Assembly (NCBI GenBank): GCA_022478985.1
Contig: JAKSZP010017333.1
Span: 1-64,000, forward strand
Reading direction: 5' to 3'
Source: Massospora cicadina
Lineage: Eukaryota; Entomophthoromycota; Entomophthoromycetes; Entomophthorales; Entomophthoraceae
DNA length: 64,000 nt
Part shown: piece after piece, positions 11,956 through 23,029 of the stretch
How the letters are laid out: every line of letters begins with the position of its first letter
Numbering within the stretch: position 1 is the stretch's first letter
Notes under the pieces: model-generated
Databases searched by the model: none
Told to the model about the DNA's origin: nothing
The model's input: only the letters and a program-made list of their open reading frames with translations
Made by a program: the position numbers and the translations under genes

Positions 11956-12520
11956 GAGATTTTTTTTGAGTTCAGTTACTTTTGCATATAATATCAGTTA
12001 TTATATAGCAACATAGACAAAGCCATCTAAAATATTATATGGACAAAGAGCCTTATTAGCATCAATTTTATATTCAGTAGTAGAACCAACTTTGTGGATG
12101 AGCAAAGAGAAATATTTAACCCAATTAGTGAACATCATGATTAAATTGCAATCACAAATATCCAATATGAAGTTGAAAAAAAGAATTAGAATGAATAAAC
12201 AGGCCAATAAAAACTAACCAGAGCTCAAGGAATACTATTTGGGGGACAGAGTAGCCTATTAGAGATACCCACAGAATTGGAAGAAGAAACAATTTTGATG
12301 TCCTATGATCAGTCCATCTAAGATTATAGCCAAGTCAGTGACATATACTATATGCTAAAAAACAACACTGATGGTTGTATATTGAATCAAATCCATAGAA
12401 ACTTATTGTATTGGATCCAAGAGAAAAAATATATAAAAATAATATATGATAAACATATAAAAAGATATAAAAGTAAGAATATATGAAAAAGATATATACT
12501 TTTAAGGAGATTGTAAGTAA

Positions 12521-12650
12521 ATGAGGCGGGTTGACCTTAGGACAAACATATAACGCCGAGTTTTTTTAGCCTGTGCTGGTTCTAACCTGTTTTAATCAAA
12601 ACTCAACCCAAGTGTAGCAGGAACCACCCCTCTATGCTACAACTCCTCAC
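12521..12650 (-). repeat. Possible fragment of SINE-T 3' region
   Basis: The first 25 bp (GAGGCGGGTTGACCTTAGGACAA) match the 3' end of the SINEs at 41728 and 45471 with few changes, in the same minus orientation. The remainder diverges and no TSD was found, so this is only tentative. Confidence 0.35.
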
Positions 12651-12922
12651 TAATAAGAAGATTATTCTTAAAAAAGTAGAAAAATTAAAACCAATATTTA
12701 CATTTTATCTGTTCTTATGTTGACATGATCAAGCGTATCTGGAAGTGTTCACACCTTCTGTTATCTTACAGGGAGAAGGGGATTTAGTATTATGAAAGTA
12801 GTGAAGTAGAGTATGAACGTATGGCAGGACCAGCTCATGTTGAAATTGGGTCCACTGTGAAGAGGCACAAGAAAAGAGAAAAAATGTTTTGCACTGATCA
12901 TAATAAGAGAAGCCTAAAATGG

Positions 12923-13910
12923 TGTAAGCCTTAGGGAGCAACCCCTACAGCTTAATTGGGAGGTATTCCTATTTTGGATCAAGAAGGGGAATAAGCCAGC
13001 GACTATCCCCCACATCACCCTGGATGATTTAGCCCTTGTGGTATAATAGAGGTGGGTGATGAAATACCCTTGAAAGTCATGGCATTATCCACGATCTAAT
13101 TACCCATGAGTTGGTATAAGTAATTCAGGTTTGTGTAGGGAAGTGGCGGCATCCAAAGTCCTCTATCAGCAGGGGGTTGCAGTGATTTTTCACCTTAAAA
13201 GGTTGTCTTTGGCAGTTCTAGATTTACAGATTTAGTTAAATTGAGTTCCACTGAGAGTAAATCAAGTAAATTGGTTTTGGGCATGGGAATCCCATCCATC
13301 TTAGTCCTTTGTCACATGTTATTGTAAGCTCATCCCTGGTAGGTATGAGTGCAACAAATATCTTATTGAATTAGTAGGACCAGTTATATGTGGCCTGGCT
13401 GTGGGTGCACCCAGTCACCTGTTGGATGAAGTGATGCTGATCCACCAAAAAAAATTGCATTGGGAGGTAAAAGATGGTGGCAAAATTTTGGCTTAAATCA
13501 GCTACCCAGGTCGGCATCGATATGGCAGCATAGAATTTCTGGATGCCAATCTGGACAATCAAAATTTAGAATCATTTCTAAAGATAGTTGCAATCATTCA
13601 TGTCCCTAATTTGGTTTGCACGCTTTTAAGCAGTGTACCCTGACAGGTTCCATTGTCACTTAATTTTTTCCCCTTTTTTTATCACTTAAGATTTAGTAAA
13701 GATAATTCTCAAAAAACAACTTTTATTTGTGAATTTTAGCAGTCTTTTAGACATTTTATAATAATTGTTTCCAATTTTGAGAATCAATGGTGCTAGTAGC
13801 TGCCTTACATCTGTTCCATCCACTGATATAGGAAAGTTGTATCACAGGTATTCTAGCTGGTGTTCTGGGTAGTTACTCACCCTGAGTTCCTTGTCAGTCT
13901 TAGATTAGCA
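12923..13910 (+). repeat. Gypsy-1 5' LTR (988 bp)
   Basis: Starts TGTAAGCCTTAGGGAGCAACCCC and ends in CA; aligned along its whole length with 18750-19740. Shares its first 20 bp with the solo LTRs at 24834, 42661 (minus), 47045 and 51442 (minus), so these form a superfamily with a common TGTAAG...CCCC start. Confidence 0.85.
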
Positions 13911-13935
13911 CACTCCATGACATGATGGAGCAAAT
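13911..13935 (+). promoter_or_regulatory. Conserved post-LTR palindrome and possible primer site, gypsy-1
   Basis: Directly after the LTR: CTCCATGACATGATGGAG, an inverted repeat (CTCCAT/ATGGAG). The same motif follows the LTR of gypsy-4 (59718-59736) and the LTR end at 40498 on minus (partly). A TGGAGCAA word, which could be a tRNA primer site, ends it. Confidence 0.55.
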
Positions 13936-14208
13936 AAAATCCTCTCCCTTCCCACCATGCCCTATAGGTGAGGTACTATATTGGTTTGGTTATTCAAATG
14001 AAAAGGTTTAAATATCAACTATGGTGGTGTATGCTAAGAGGCTGGCCTATTCATAGGATTGCAGTTTTATGATGGGGTTTAAACATCTTTTTTGGCCCAA
14101 ACACCATTAGGGTCTACCCCTAGGTCGAGTGGATGAGGACTCATGTTTTTAACTTTTCCTTGAATGGTCAGGCAGGACAGGTCGCAACTGTGAGTTTAGT
14201 TTGTTCCT

Positions 14209-14463
14209 GTGGTTGCTGATCTACCCCCTCATCCTCCCATTGTGGGTTCTGATGCTTGCATTCTCCTAGTTGACGCTGCCACTTCAGTAGAGAAAGTGTA
14301 TATGAATCCGCTGGTGACCCAGTTTCCCATGGAAAAATTGGCAGAGTTAGGTTATGTTCAAATGGTGGAGGAAACAGGTTCTGCTACCAAGGATGTACCA
14401 TGGGATGTTTCAGCTAACATCCCTTCCCTCCCAAGTCTGTCTTGCATCTTGGATAAGAAATAA
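14209..14463 (+). pseudogene. Gypsy-1 protease region
   Basis: An open stretch of about 84 codons at the place of the aspartic protease. LLVDAATSVE followed by MNPLV is compatible with a retropepsin active site (normally DSGA/T-S followed by a hydrophobic strand), but the key Ser-Gly is lost, so the assignment depends on position. It cannot be an active protease. Confidence 0.45.
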
Positions 14464-14989
14464 GATCTATCTTACTTTCTGTTACCAGTTAAGGTCCTGT
14501 TTAGTGCTCAAGTGGTCTCCGCTGAGGCTCATGGACACAGTAGCCACCAGGAACTCATGCTAGGAAGGTTGCTCAGAGGTTGGGTCTTGAACCGGATGTA
14601 GGATCCTCAGTTATAAGTGAATCATCATTCTTATTGATTTTTTACCCGATGAGACAAACCATACCACTCATAGTACACAAGTTTTGCTTTTTTGATTGGT
14701 TCACTGCTATGCTAGATTTGTTATTATCCATTATTATGGAGGTTGGTTGGTAGCATTGGCAACAGGTTTATTTTGGCCTGGAGCCCAACCTTATGTCACT
14801 TGAGAATCCTCACACAAGAGATAAAATCCTGTTGATAAATATTTTTTCTCCTGCAAGAGTGGTGGGGTCAATTTTTTCATCATTTTCCCTCACAGCGTTG
14901 CCAGCAGATCTCCCCCTAGCATGGCCCAGTTTTAGGATATTTTTATATGTAAAAACAACCATTTTCCCTCACACTCTGAGTATGATCTA

Positions 14990-16560
14990 GCCTTCCGCAT
15001 GAAATTCGATGTAATCAACATCAACTACCCCCTGTACCATTAGACCAAGCAGGAGGACAGGGCCATGGAGGAGTGGTTGGATGGCACGCTCGTGAAGGGC
15101 TGGGTGTTTAAGGACACCTTGCTAATCACCTCTACCATAGTTTTTGCTCAGAAGGCTGACAATAGTTGCGCCCCTGCATCACCTATGAGCATTTAAACAA
15201 TATTACCATTCACAATATCTATCCCCTTCCCCTCAAGCAGACAATTAGCCTGGTGATTGCAAAGTTTGGGTGTTATTAAAGCTTGATCTTGTAAATGCGT
15301 TCAGTCAGATTTGGTGGTGGAAGGTCAGGAGTGTCTTATGGCGGTTTGTACTCAGAGTGGGATTATCCAGTTCCGCTTGATGCCTTTGAGCCTAAGAAAA
15401 CGCTCCGGCCACATTCTAGTGGATGATTTATGATGTGCTTGGTGAATTTTGGTTCACTTGTGCTGTGATTTATATTAATAATATTTTTGCAAATTCCCCC
15501 ACTCCCTATCAGCATGAGAAGGACATGGATGCGGTGTTGTAAGAGGAGTGTCTATAACTCTCCTGTTTTCAGCGTTGTAGTGCTTGGTGCACAGGGCCAA
15601 CGCCAGGGAACTAGCCGTTAGTACAAAAGGTACTAGAGCCCAGCAGAGGGTGCTGGAGCAATAATAACTTAAGTAGAAAAGTGCTATCTTAATAGTAAAT
15701 AACCAACTAAAATTGATGCGATGCACAGGGGAAGAAGGGGTAAGCGTTCCAGTTTGAAGGGAACCTGGGAGACCCAATGATGCACAAGGGGATAACCTAA
15801 TCATATTCAAAATGGAATGGTTAATGTAGCGCAAGACCTCCCTGAAGAGGTCCACACACAAGATCATCCAAGATAACATAAAAAAACGAGAAAATGGGAA
15901 AAGTTTATTGTGAGAAGTCAATCAACAAGGAAGGTTGGTCACGAAAACCAAATTTAAACATTGCTGGGGTAATTCTGGATCCACCAAAGTGGTCACAAGC
16001 CTTGACGCTCTAATAGGCAAAAACTTTCGTCTGAATTGGTAGAATACACTTAAATTGTCTTCACTTGAGTAATTGATTAAAGTTGTATTCTACCCAAACG
16101 CATAATTTTGATACTATAATGGGTTTTGAGCCCCCGTTCTCCAATCAACCAAATTGAACTGTCTTCATTTGTTAAGTAGCTCATATGTTTTAACGCCTGG
16201 GCTAATACAAGGAGCTGGGTGTTTGCACCTCACTAGTACCAACCTGAGAATATTTGGCTTGTACCCAGCGTTAGTCTAATGTGTGCTTGAGGTCAAGGAG
16301 GGCCTGATGTTTCATCTTCTGGGCCTCCTGCCGCCCAGCCTTTTTTGGGGTTGGTTTCTACTATCAAGTCATTCAACCATGACAAGTGCTAGCTTCGTTT
16401 CACAAGGCTAAACTCTATGTGAAAACCTTAAAGTGAGAGTTTTTCAAAAATGAGGTTACCTTCCTCTGTAATTTGGTCCTGAAGGACAATTATGTGATTC
16501 CTCCCAGCAAGCTCAAAACTATCCTTGCGTGGCCTACTCCACCACCCAAAAGCAGTTGCG
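14990..16560 (+). pseudogene. Gypsy-1 reverse transcriptase, split by solo LTR
   Basis: The first part (14990-15537) shows the RT N-terminal part: KGWVFKDTL, VFAQKADN, a shifted LDLVNAF (LDL.xAF motif A), and VIYINNIFANS at the catalytic palm. The catalytic pair is NN rather than DD. The sequence stops at 15537, where the solo LTR 15538-16384 begins, and resumes at 16385 with KAKLYVKTLK, the usual motif after the palm. Many in-frame stops. Without the insertion the RT would be contiguous, so the LTR arrived later. Confidence 0.75.
15538..16384 (-). repeat. Solo LTR, family H, copy 2 (847 bp) inside gypsy-1 RT
   Basis: Similar to 7927-8783 and 40626-41515 over its whole length. It has TG...CA ends (TGTAAG on the left, TGACA on the right, plus strand). 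Flanking 5-mers GGTGT (15533-15537) and AGTGC (16385-16389) agree at 3 of 5 positions, each difference being a transition, as for an aged TSD. Hairpin and AATAAA are conserved (GACCAACC/GGAAGGTTG-type arms, partly decayed). A minus 148-codon frame overlaps it. Confidence 0.85.
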
Positions 16561-16599
16561 GACTTTTTGGGCACCAGCATATTTTAAATTCACCTCTTC

Positions 16600-17010
16600 C
16601 CTATTGCAGCTGGCTGCGCCCCTGCATCCTTTGACATGAAAGGGTGTTCCATTCTGATGGATGGCGGAATGCCATAAGGCGTTTGACGCCATCAATAAGG
16701 TGTTAATGGCACCGTTAATCCTTAGACACGTTGACCTCACAAAGCCTTTCATCATAGCGTGTGACACATCCTCATCTTCCAGGTGAACAGTGTTGCTTCA
16801 GGAGCAGGATGGAATGGAACATCCGGTCACTTATTTTCATGTAAGTTCGCTTCATCCAAACAATCCTAAGACATTTATGATAAAGAGTTGACCGCCGTGG
16901 TGTGGTTGCTTATGTTTTGGCAGTACCGCCTTCAGAGTGTACAACATGAAGTGACCATGAGGATGGGCCATCAGTCCTTCAAGTACTTACAGGACTGCAG
17001 AAGCTGTTGC
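16600..17010 (+). pseudogene. Gypsy-1 RNase H relic
   Basis: Pieces in different frames match RNase H of gypsy-4: a KAFDAI-like segment, KPFIIACDTS (first catalytic Asp), LLQEQDGMEHPVTYF, then a degenerate region where the DHxAL motif should be (DHEDGPSVLQ). Stops and at least two frameshifts. Neighbouring domains are RT upstream and integrase downstream. Confidence 0.65.
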
Positions 17011-17379
17011 ATCGCCAAGTCCAGATGTATTGTGATCTCTGCAGCTTTAAATTTAGGTATAATTTTTTCAAAGGCTCCTTGCATGTCTTCCCTGACTTGT
17101 TGATCCAGAACCTATCTTTGAGTCTAATGGAGGAGAAGGTCAGGAGCTAACCACAGTAATTCCGCCAGCCCAGAATCTAGCCAATGCTCCTCCCAAAATT
17201 TTGGTGGCAGATTGGAGTCTGAAGGTTTTATTTGTCACTTGAGTATTGGCGGGTCAAACAGCCTGCATGTAGGGGTTAGAGCTGATTGGCCAATTTGGGC
17301 TCCCAGCGCATTGGTGTACTCATTATTCACTGAGGATAAGGGCAGTTTTGTTTAATTCCTGAGTTTGGGTTTCACCCCT

Positions 17380-18070
17380 ACTGTGCAATGAGTTAATTTG
17401 GTCTCACCTGACCCTCCAGAAGTGGGTTATCCAGGTAATAAAAAATAATCAACTTGGTAAAATGGATGTACAACTGGACGGGGATCTCCAAGGATATTCC
17501 AGAATGGACACTAGTTGCATCATGTGCATGCAGGTGAAGTCTGATCAACAAGTCAGAATGGTCTTCTTCATCCCCTGCAGCAGGCTGAGGGTCCGTGGAC
17601 CTCAATATCTGTCAAATTCATTACTGAGCTTCCCAGTTCCATTTGTTTTAATGCAATTATGGTGGTTGTAGACCACTTTACCAAGTTCTCCTTGTATATC
17701 CCCTGTGCATTAGCTATTACCTCCGAGGAAACAGCCTGGTTTTTTGTGCAGCATGTCTTCTTGATTTTTGGGTCACTGCAGGAAATTGTGAGCAATTGGG
17801 GGCCACAGTTTTTGGAGAGCTTACAGATGAGCCTCTTGGATATCTTAAAATTTAAGTTATCCTGTTCCACTGAATACCATCCACAGTATAAAGGGGAAAC
17901 AGAGCAGGTCAACCAGATTCTTGAGCAGTATCTCTGGTATTACACCACCGCCATGAAGGATAAATGGGTGGATAACCTTCTTTTGGCACAATTTACATAC
18001 AATAATGCCTCCCACGCATCTACTAGATTTTCATTTTTTCTGAAGCCACGTTGTGGTATAATACCCTAAT
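17380..18070 (+). pseudogene. Gypsy-1 integrase
   Basis: The open piece 17659-18069 holds most of the catalytic core: VVVDHFTKFSLYIPC, then EIVSNWGPQFL and GETEQVNQILEQYL. The second catalytic Asp is Asn (SNWG for SDxG), while the Glu is present. The motif WVDNLLLAQFTYNNASHAST is highly typical of fungal Tf1/Maggy-like integrases. The zinc-finger part upstream (17390-17560) is broken, with CIMCMQVKSDQQ as a remnant. Confidence 0.8.
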
Positions 18071-18106
18071 CTTCCTAGACTGTGACTTCTCCCAGAGATC
18101 CCTTCT

Positions 18107-18720
18107 GTGAAGGATCATGTGCAACAAATCTGTACCACTAAATCCCTGGTCTGGGAGCATCTGACCAAAGCCATTAGAAATTTCAAGCGGCTTTCAGATC
18201 AGAAACGTCTTCCTGCCCATAAAACACAGTTGGGTTCATTGGTCATTCTCAATACGCGCCACCCACATATGGAGATTTCCTCATGGAAGTTTTTAATCAA
18301 ACATTTGGGCCCTGTGTGGTCAAGGAATATTTTGATAATGAGGCCTTCCAGTTGGCTTTTCGCTCATTGGAACCAGCACCCTGTTTTCCATGCTTCCCAG
18401 CTGTCACCATTTAAAGATATGCCGCTGGTGAATCCTGAGCCAGTGTTGGTTGAGGACTCAGCAGAAGCAGAGGTGGAGGCTATTTTGTCGTCCTGTCACT
18501 CACGTCACTCAGTGCAGTACTAGGTGGCGTAATAAGGATTCCCTTCATATGAAAACAGCTGGGTTAGTAGCTGCAATTTGTAAATTTCCACAAGGTGGTG
18601 GATGCCTTTCATGTTGCAAACTCAGATTCTCCCGCCCTCCTCAGAAGGTTTCCTCAATCTTGGCGATTAAGCTAAAAAACGCACAAGAATGTTGCGTTGA
18701 CCCAGGTTCACATTGAGAGT
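18107..18720 (+). pseudogene. Gypsy-1 integrase C-terminus and chromodomain-like tail
   Basis: After the core, open pieces give the linker with HPVFHASQLSPF (the usual GPY/F-end motif before the chromodomain), then EPVLVEDSAEAEVEAIL, followed by Y.VA..GFPSYE in a partly stopped frame; the gypsy-4 copy has YLVAWKGFPSYKS at the same place. This places the element among the chromoviruses, in which the tail directs integration to chromatin marks. Confidence 0.65.
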
Positions 18721-18749
18721 GCTCACCCAACTCAAAAAGGGAAGGTTAA

Positions 18750-19740
18750 TGTAAGTCTTGGGGAGCAACCCCTGCTGCTCAATAGGGAGATATTTTCTAT
18801 TTCAAACAAAGAAGGGGAATATGCCAGCGGCCATCCTCTTTGTTATCCTAGTCAATTTGACTCAGGTGTTAAATGAGAGGCGGGTGATGGAATATCCCCT
18901 GAATTTTGCGTTGTTTTCTTCCATACTAACCACCCAAGGTTTGGTACAAAGAATTCAGTGTGTGGGTGGAAGTGGTGGCAGCTGGCGGCCTCCACCAGCA
19001 GGAATTGGCAGTGATACTTCCCCTTGAAAGGCTGTCTCTTGTGATTCAAATTTTGCTAATGTAGCTAGATTGAGTTCCACCAAGAGTAAATTAAGTAAAT
19101 TGATTCTTGGACATAGGAGTTCCCATTCACCAGGGTTCTTTGCGCTAATTGTGATCCCATCTCTGAAGTTACGGGCACAAAAATCTCTTCTTGGCTCAGT
19201 GGGACCAGCCATATGCAGCCTGGTCATGGGCGCATCCAGTCACCTGTTGGATAAAGTGATGCTGATACACCAAAGCAAAATTGTGTCAGAAGGGAAAGTT
19301 TGTGGCAAAGTTTTGGCTTGAGTCAGCTGGCCAGGCTGGAATTAATCTACATCATAGAATTTCTGAATGCAAATCTGGTGCAATTAATTTTGTGAAAAAT
19401 ATCAATGGTAATTGAAATTGTTCAGGTCCACAATTTTTTTTGGGCTTATATCCAAGTGGACCCTGACAAGTTCTGTTGTTGCTCCATTTTCCACCTTTTT
19501 CCCTTAAGTTCCACTATTTAAAAAACTCATAAAAAATAAAAAAAATTATTTGTGAATCTAGCAGTTTGCCATACATTTTATAACAATGGTTGCCAATTTT
19601 GTGAATCAGTGGCTAGTTCTTATGGCTGCCTTAATTCTGTTTTCATTTGTCAATATGGATAGCTGTACCACATTTACTCTGGCTGGTGTTCTGGGTGTTT
19701 ACTCACCCTGAGTTCCAGGTCAATCTTATTATCATCAGCA
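18750..19740 (+). repeat. Gypsy-1 3' LTR (991 bp)
   Basis: Pairs with 12923-13910. Shared landmarks include GTCACCTGTTGGATAAAGTGATGC-like and GGCTGGTGTTCTGGGT boxes. Preceded by the polypurine tract. Confidence 0.85.
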
Positions 19741-20923
19741 CGCTCCATTGTACTTGAGGGATTACAGGCGTTAAGAAATTATTGGAGAGATTTACTGAAT
19801 GATCCTAGTATGGCGCGAAGTCATGAGAGCCCCAACCTGGGAAAACAGGCGTTCAGGAAAATATTATCAGCAAGATCAATCAAAATAGTCCTTGTGCAGC
19901 ATATAACCATGGTACCACACTTTTATGAGGCGGTAGTAAACACAAGAAGATGAAGAGGTAACATGCTGATTAGAATGGGCACAAAAAAGTTCATCAAGCA
20001 AGGAAAATGAAGATCTAGCTCTGATAAAATCAAAAAAAACCATAGTAGCTTATTCATGCCTTGGAATAAAGTGGGTCTGCTCCCAAAACTCTAATTTAAT
20101 TGTATATTCTGGTTAAACGGGAGGATGTGTTTGGATTTAGAATACCCACATCTTCCAGCTTATAAGTTATAGTTATCATCTGCTTTATCCGCTGGGGACA
20201 AATTATTATATGAAAGCCCATAACAGATGTGGGAGTAGTCATTAATATAGCAATATTATTGTTTTTTTTTCTTATGGAATGTTAGTTAATTTGCCAGATT
20301 TGATTCCACCAGATTACTAATGTTTCATTAGGGGAAGATCCCACAACGGCATTTACAAATGTTTTGATCAATAATTACAATAAATAATTAATTCTCTTTT
20401 GCAAATTGATTAGGGTTTGTTTCCAGTTTAAGGGTTTACTGTCAGTTGCTGAGCGTTGGCAATGCTTTCATTGACAGCAATATTCAGTTTAGCCTAAAAG
20501 GCAACGTGAGCTTCTATAAATGGGTAAAAGGTCCCGTTACCTAATAGGTTTCTGTCTTATAAAAATAATTCGCTGGGGTTGGATAAAGGCGTTGGGACAC
20601 GCTCTTTAGGTATTAAATCCAGGAGGGGTTGTGCCCTGATTGGTGGCAGAATCTGACTAAGCAGATGAAGCAATCATAATTTTAGATGATTCCTAAGGGC
20701 TAAATTCATTGCTGATGGATGCTGTTCCTATTTGGATGCCAATGGAAGAGTTAAGCGCCAAATTACCCATCTAAATCCCTTAAATTGCTTAATAAAGGCA
20801 GACTTGATATGTGTAATAAATATTAGACTGTTATATATCTTATATTGTGCTCTTGGGACTAGAGTTAAGTATATAGTTTTTCTTTGTTTATACTTTCTTT
20901 AAGATCTTATGATCTCTTGTATC
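19741..20923. other. Intergenic, no recognised feature
   Basis: AT-rich single-copy-looking sequence with no long frame and no motif I can support. Confidence 0.35.
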
Positions 20924-20984
20924 AAGAGTAGAGAAAAACCCTTGGGTTGGGACCATCTAGTACTAAAAAAAGAGTAGAGAAAAA
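20924..20984 (+). repeat. 31-nt micro-retroposon U1 with 15-bp perfect TSD
   Basis: A 31-nt unit (20939-20969) starting CCCTTGGGTTGGGACC and ending in an A run lies between two identical 15-bp copies of AAGAGTAGAGAAAAA (20924-20938, 20970-20984). A variable-length TSD plus a 3' A tail is the signature of LINE-driven target-primed insertion. The unit is identical to the core of the one at 53214-53260, which has a different TSD. Confidence 0.85.
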
Positions 20985-21639
20985 GTTCACTTGTGTCTAT
21001 AAGTTGTCAACTCTAGAGGAAGAGTTGAAGTGATAGTCTTCCCTTGTCTAAAATAGTTTCAAGTACCTTCAAGTTATCAGAAGGAGTAGAGTCAGCACTT
21101 GAAATACTCATATTGATTAAAAAGCTCAACTAGAATAATAATTTTTAAACTGGTATCAAACCAACCATTTATTAATCAACAATTTTTCAACACACACCTC
21201 AAAATGTGCAGTAAACATCAAAAAGGTACCATATTACTTTAGTAGATGCGCTATCTTATAACTGTAACTTGCCACAAATTTAAGAGTTGGTGGTTAATGC
21301 TTAGTTAAAAATGAAAAGTGCAAATCATGCCACTACATCTATGTAATTAGTGAATTGAACAGTTTGAATTTTGGTACTTTTTAACAAAAAAAAAAAAACT
21401 GACATTCCTTAGGCAATGACAATTCATAAAAACTGCAAGGTTGAGGGGCTTAAACACTTTCAAATTAGGAGTAAAGCACACCACCACCTCATAATAGCTC
21501 CAACCTTTGCACTTATAGCTAAGCTGTTTGTTGATAGTGGTCACTACTAACTGTGGCAAAGTAGAAGTTTTGCACATATTTTTCCAATATAAAAGAAATT
21601 TTAATGATTTGTAACTCATTGCTATTCATGGTGTTTAGA

Positions 21640-22490
21640 TGATCAGACCATGTTTGTAACACTTGGAATAATTTGTATTTATAAAAAGTTGCATTGGTAA
21701 AACAAACCACACATTGTAAGAGAAATAACTCTATAAAACAGTAATCCAGGTAACTTCTCCAATCTTGGAAAAAATTTACTTTAAATGTGAGTTGGTTCTT
21801 AGGTGTCGCATGGCTTAACCACTACTGACCCACTTTATGTTAGGTTTGGTGGCCAAAATGTCCTCTTCATTGGGGTCTTCATGAGTTTCTTATATGCCAC
21901 CAAAGTTAGCAATGACGTTAAGAAGTTCCTTTATTCTGTCAATAATATCAAAAACTTGAGTTACTACTAATTTAATTATAAAATTGTTTAATACATTCAA
22001 GCAAACTTGTAAGTTTAATTGGGGACAGTGTGTTAGAAGCAACGTAATAAAATTCAAAACAGGGACTGTACAATGGCTCCGCACAGATTATAAAGCATTT
22101 TCAAAGTTAAATTTAATAAAAATAGTTTAGATGTAGGAGCCCAATTGGACCAGCATCAGCGGATGGCCAAGAATTAAACTGATTTTAAAATTTGACTAAA
22201 ATGTAATAAGTTGGTTTTATCCAAAAATCCCAGTATAAATTTGGATTGTAACCATCTCTGTGATAGATGTCCCTAAAAACTTTGCATTAGAGAAAGTATG
22301 TGAATGAAATTTAACTGTTACATTACCCTTTACTAATAGGTGAGAACCTTTGGCTTCCCAAGTGTGGGTGAAACTTATGGTCCCAGATACAATGGGTACC
22401 TTTTTATAATGGGAGACATGGAAAATACTATCTAGAAAATCAGGAGTTGTGGAAAGCGTCAACTCTTCCCCTGAAACTCTTTGTGCAAGA
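21640..22490 (+). repeat. Inverted repeat IR-X, left arm
   Basis: Aligns with the reverse complement of 29790-29411 continued by 22951-22540. Matching landmarks in order: TTGTAACACTT, TTGCATTGGTAAA, GTCGCATGG, GGGGTCTTCAT, AAAACTTGAGTTA, CAAAGTTAAATTT, ATTGTAACCATC. The arms point at each other and meet near 22490-22540. Family unknown; a minus frame of 93 codons (22217-22498) lies within it but has no recognisable motif. Confidence 0.7.
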
Positions 22491-22539
22491 GGCTTCAACC
22501 ACCACTAGTCTAAATAACATGCTCAAACTTCCCCTTAAC

Positions 22540-22951
22540 AGCAGAAGGGACGAAACTGTTAATATAGGCAACGGGGTTGGTATTCTTTGTAAAATGACTG
22601 TTCTCATATCTTAATGAAAATGAGTTTAGTAAAATGAGATGATCAGTTTTGATTGTCATGGTTTTCTTAGCTATGTTCTAAGGAAATTCCATCATAGTGA
22701 TGGTTACAATTCAATTTCCTTTTCATTTTGGATCTATTGTTTTGATATTTATAAGTTAAATTTTAATATCATTATAAAAATCAGCCAGCCATTAATGCTG
22801 TATTTGATAAAGCTCCTATGCATAGACTACTTCTGAAAAATTTAACTTTGAGGTTTGCTTTATAAATCTAAGGTGGAGTCTTTCAAAAACCCAATAAATT
22901 CTATTCTGTTTCTTCTGCTGAACTTTTTCTCAAATAAACTTATTATTTAGC
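22540..22951 (-). repeat. Inverted repeat IR-X, right arm, first part
   Basis: Inner part of the right arm, interrupted at 22951 by LINE-A1 and continued at 29411. The junction with the LINE is set by the TSD TATTTAGC. Confidence 0.65.
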
Positions 22952-23029
22952 TTTTCTTTCCCATAATGATAACATCAGTTAATAAGATTTGATTTGAGGC
23001 AGATAAATTTTGATAATAACACAGGTGAG

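Larger units (their letters stand above)
6411..12420 (+). mobile_element. Gypsy-2, decayed Ty3/gypsy element split by a nested LTR element
   Basis: Pol domains occur in the Ty3/gypsy order on plus: aspartic protease (6411-6660), then a 2.6-kb insertion (7134-9733), RT (about 10000-10600), RNase H (about 10740-11150) and integrase (about 11500-12420). All frames are heavily stopped; the only long open piece is the integrase core. LTRs could not be identified: the flanks are AT-rich and I did not find a matching pair. Very low GC compared with gypsy-1/4 suggests it is old. Confidence 0.7.
12923..19740 (+). mobile_element. Gypsy-1, two-LTR chromodomain-type Ty3/gypsy element
   Basis: 5' LTR 12923-13910 and 3' LTR 18750-19740 flank a plus-strand pol region: protease-like (14209-14463), RT (14990-15537 and 16385-16560, split by a solo LTR), RNase H (16600-17000), integrase (17380-18070) and a C-terminal chromodomain-like tail (to about 18720). 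A polypurine stretch AAAAAGGGAAGG lies just before the 3' LTR. Less than 300 bp separates the primer region from the protease, so gag is missing. No TSD seen (AATGG versus CGCTC). Confidence 0.85.

Noticed and set aside
22217..22498. A 93-codon minus-strand ORF as a host gene.
   Set aside because: Lies inside the IR-X repeat arm, no motif, not conserved in the other arm.
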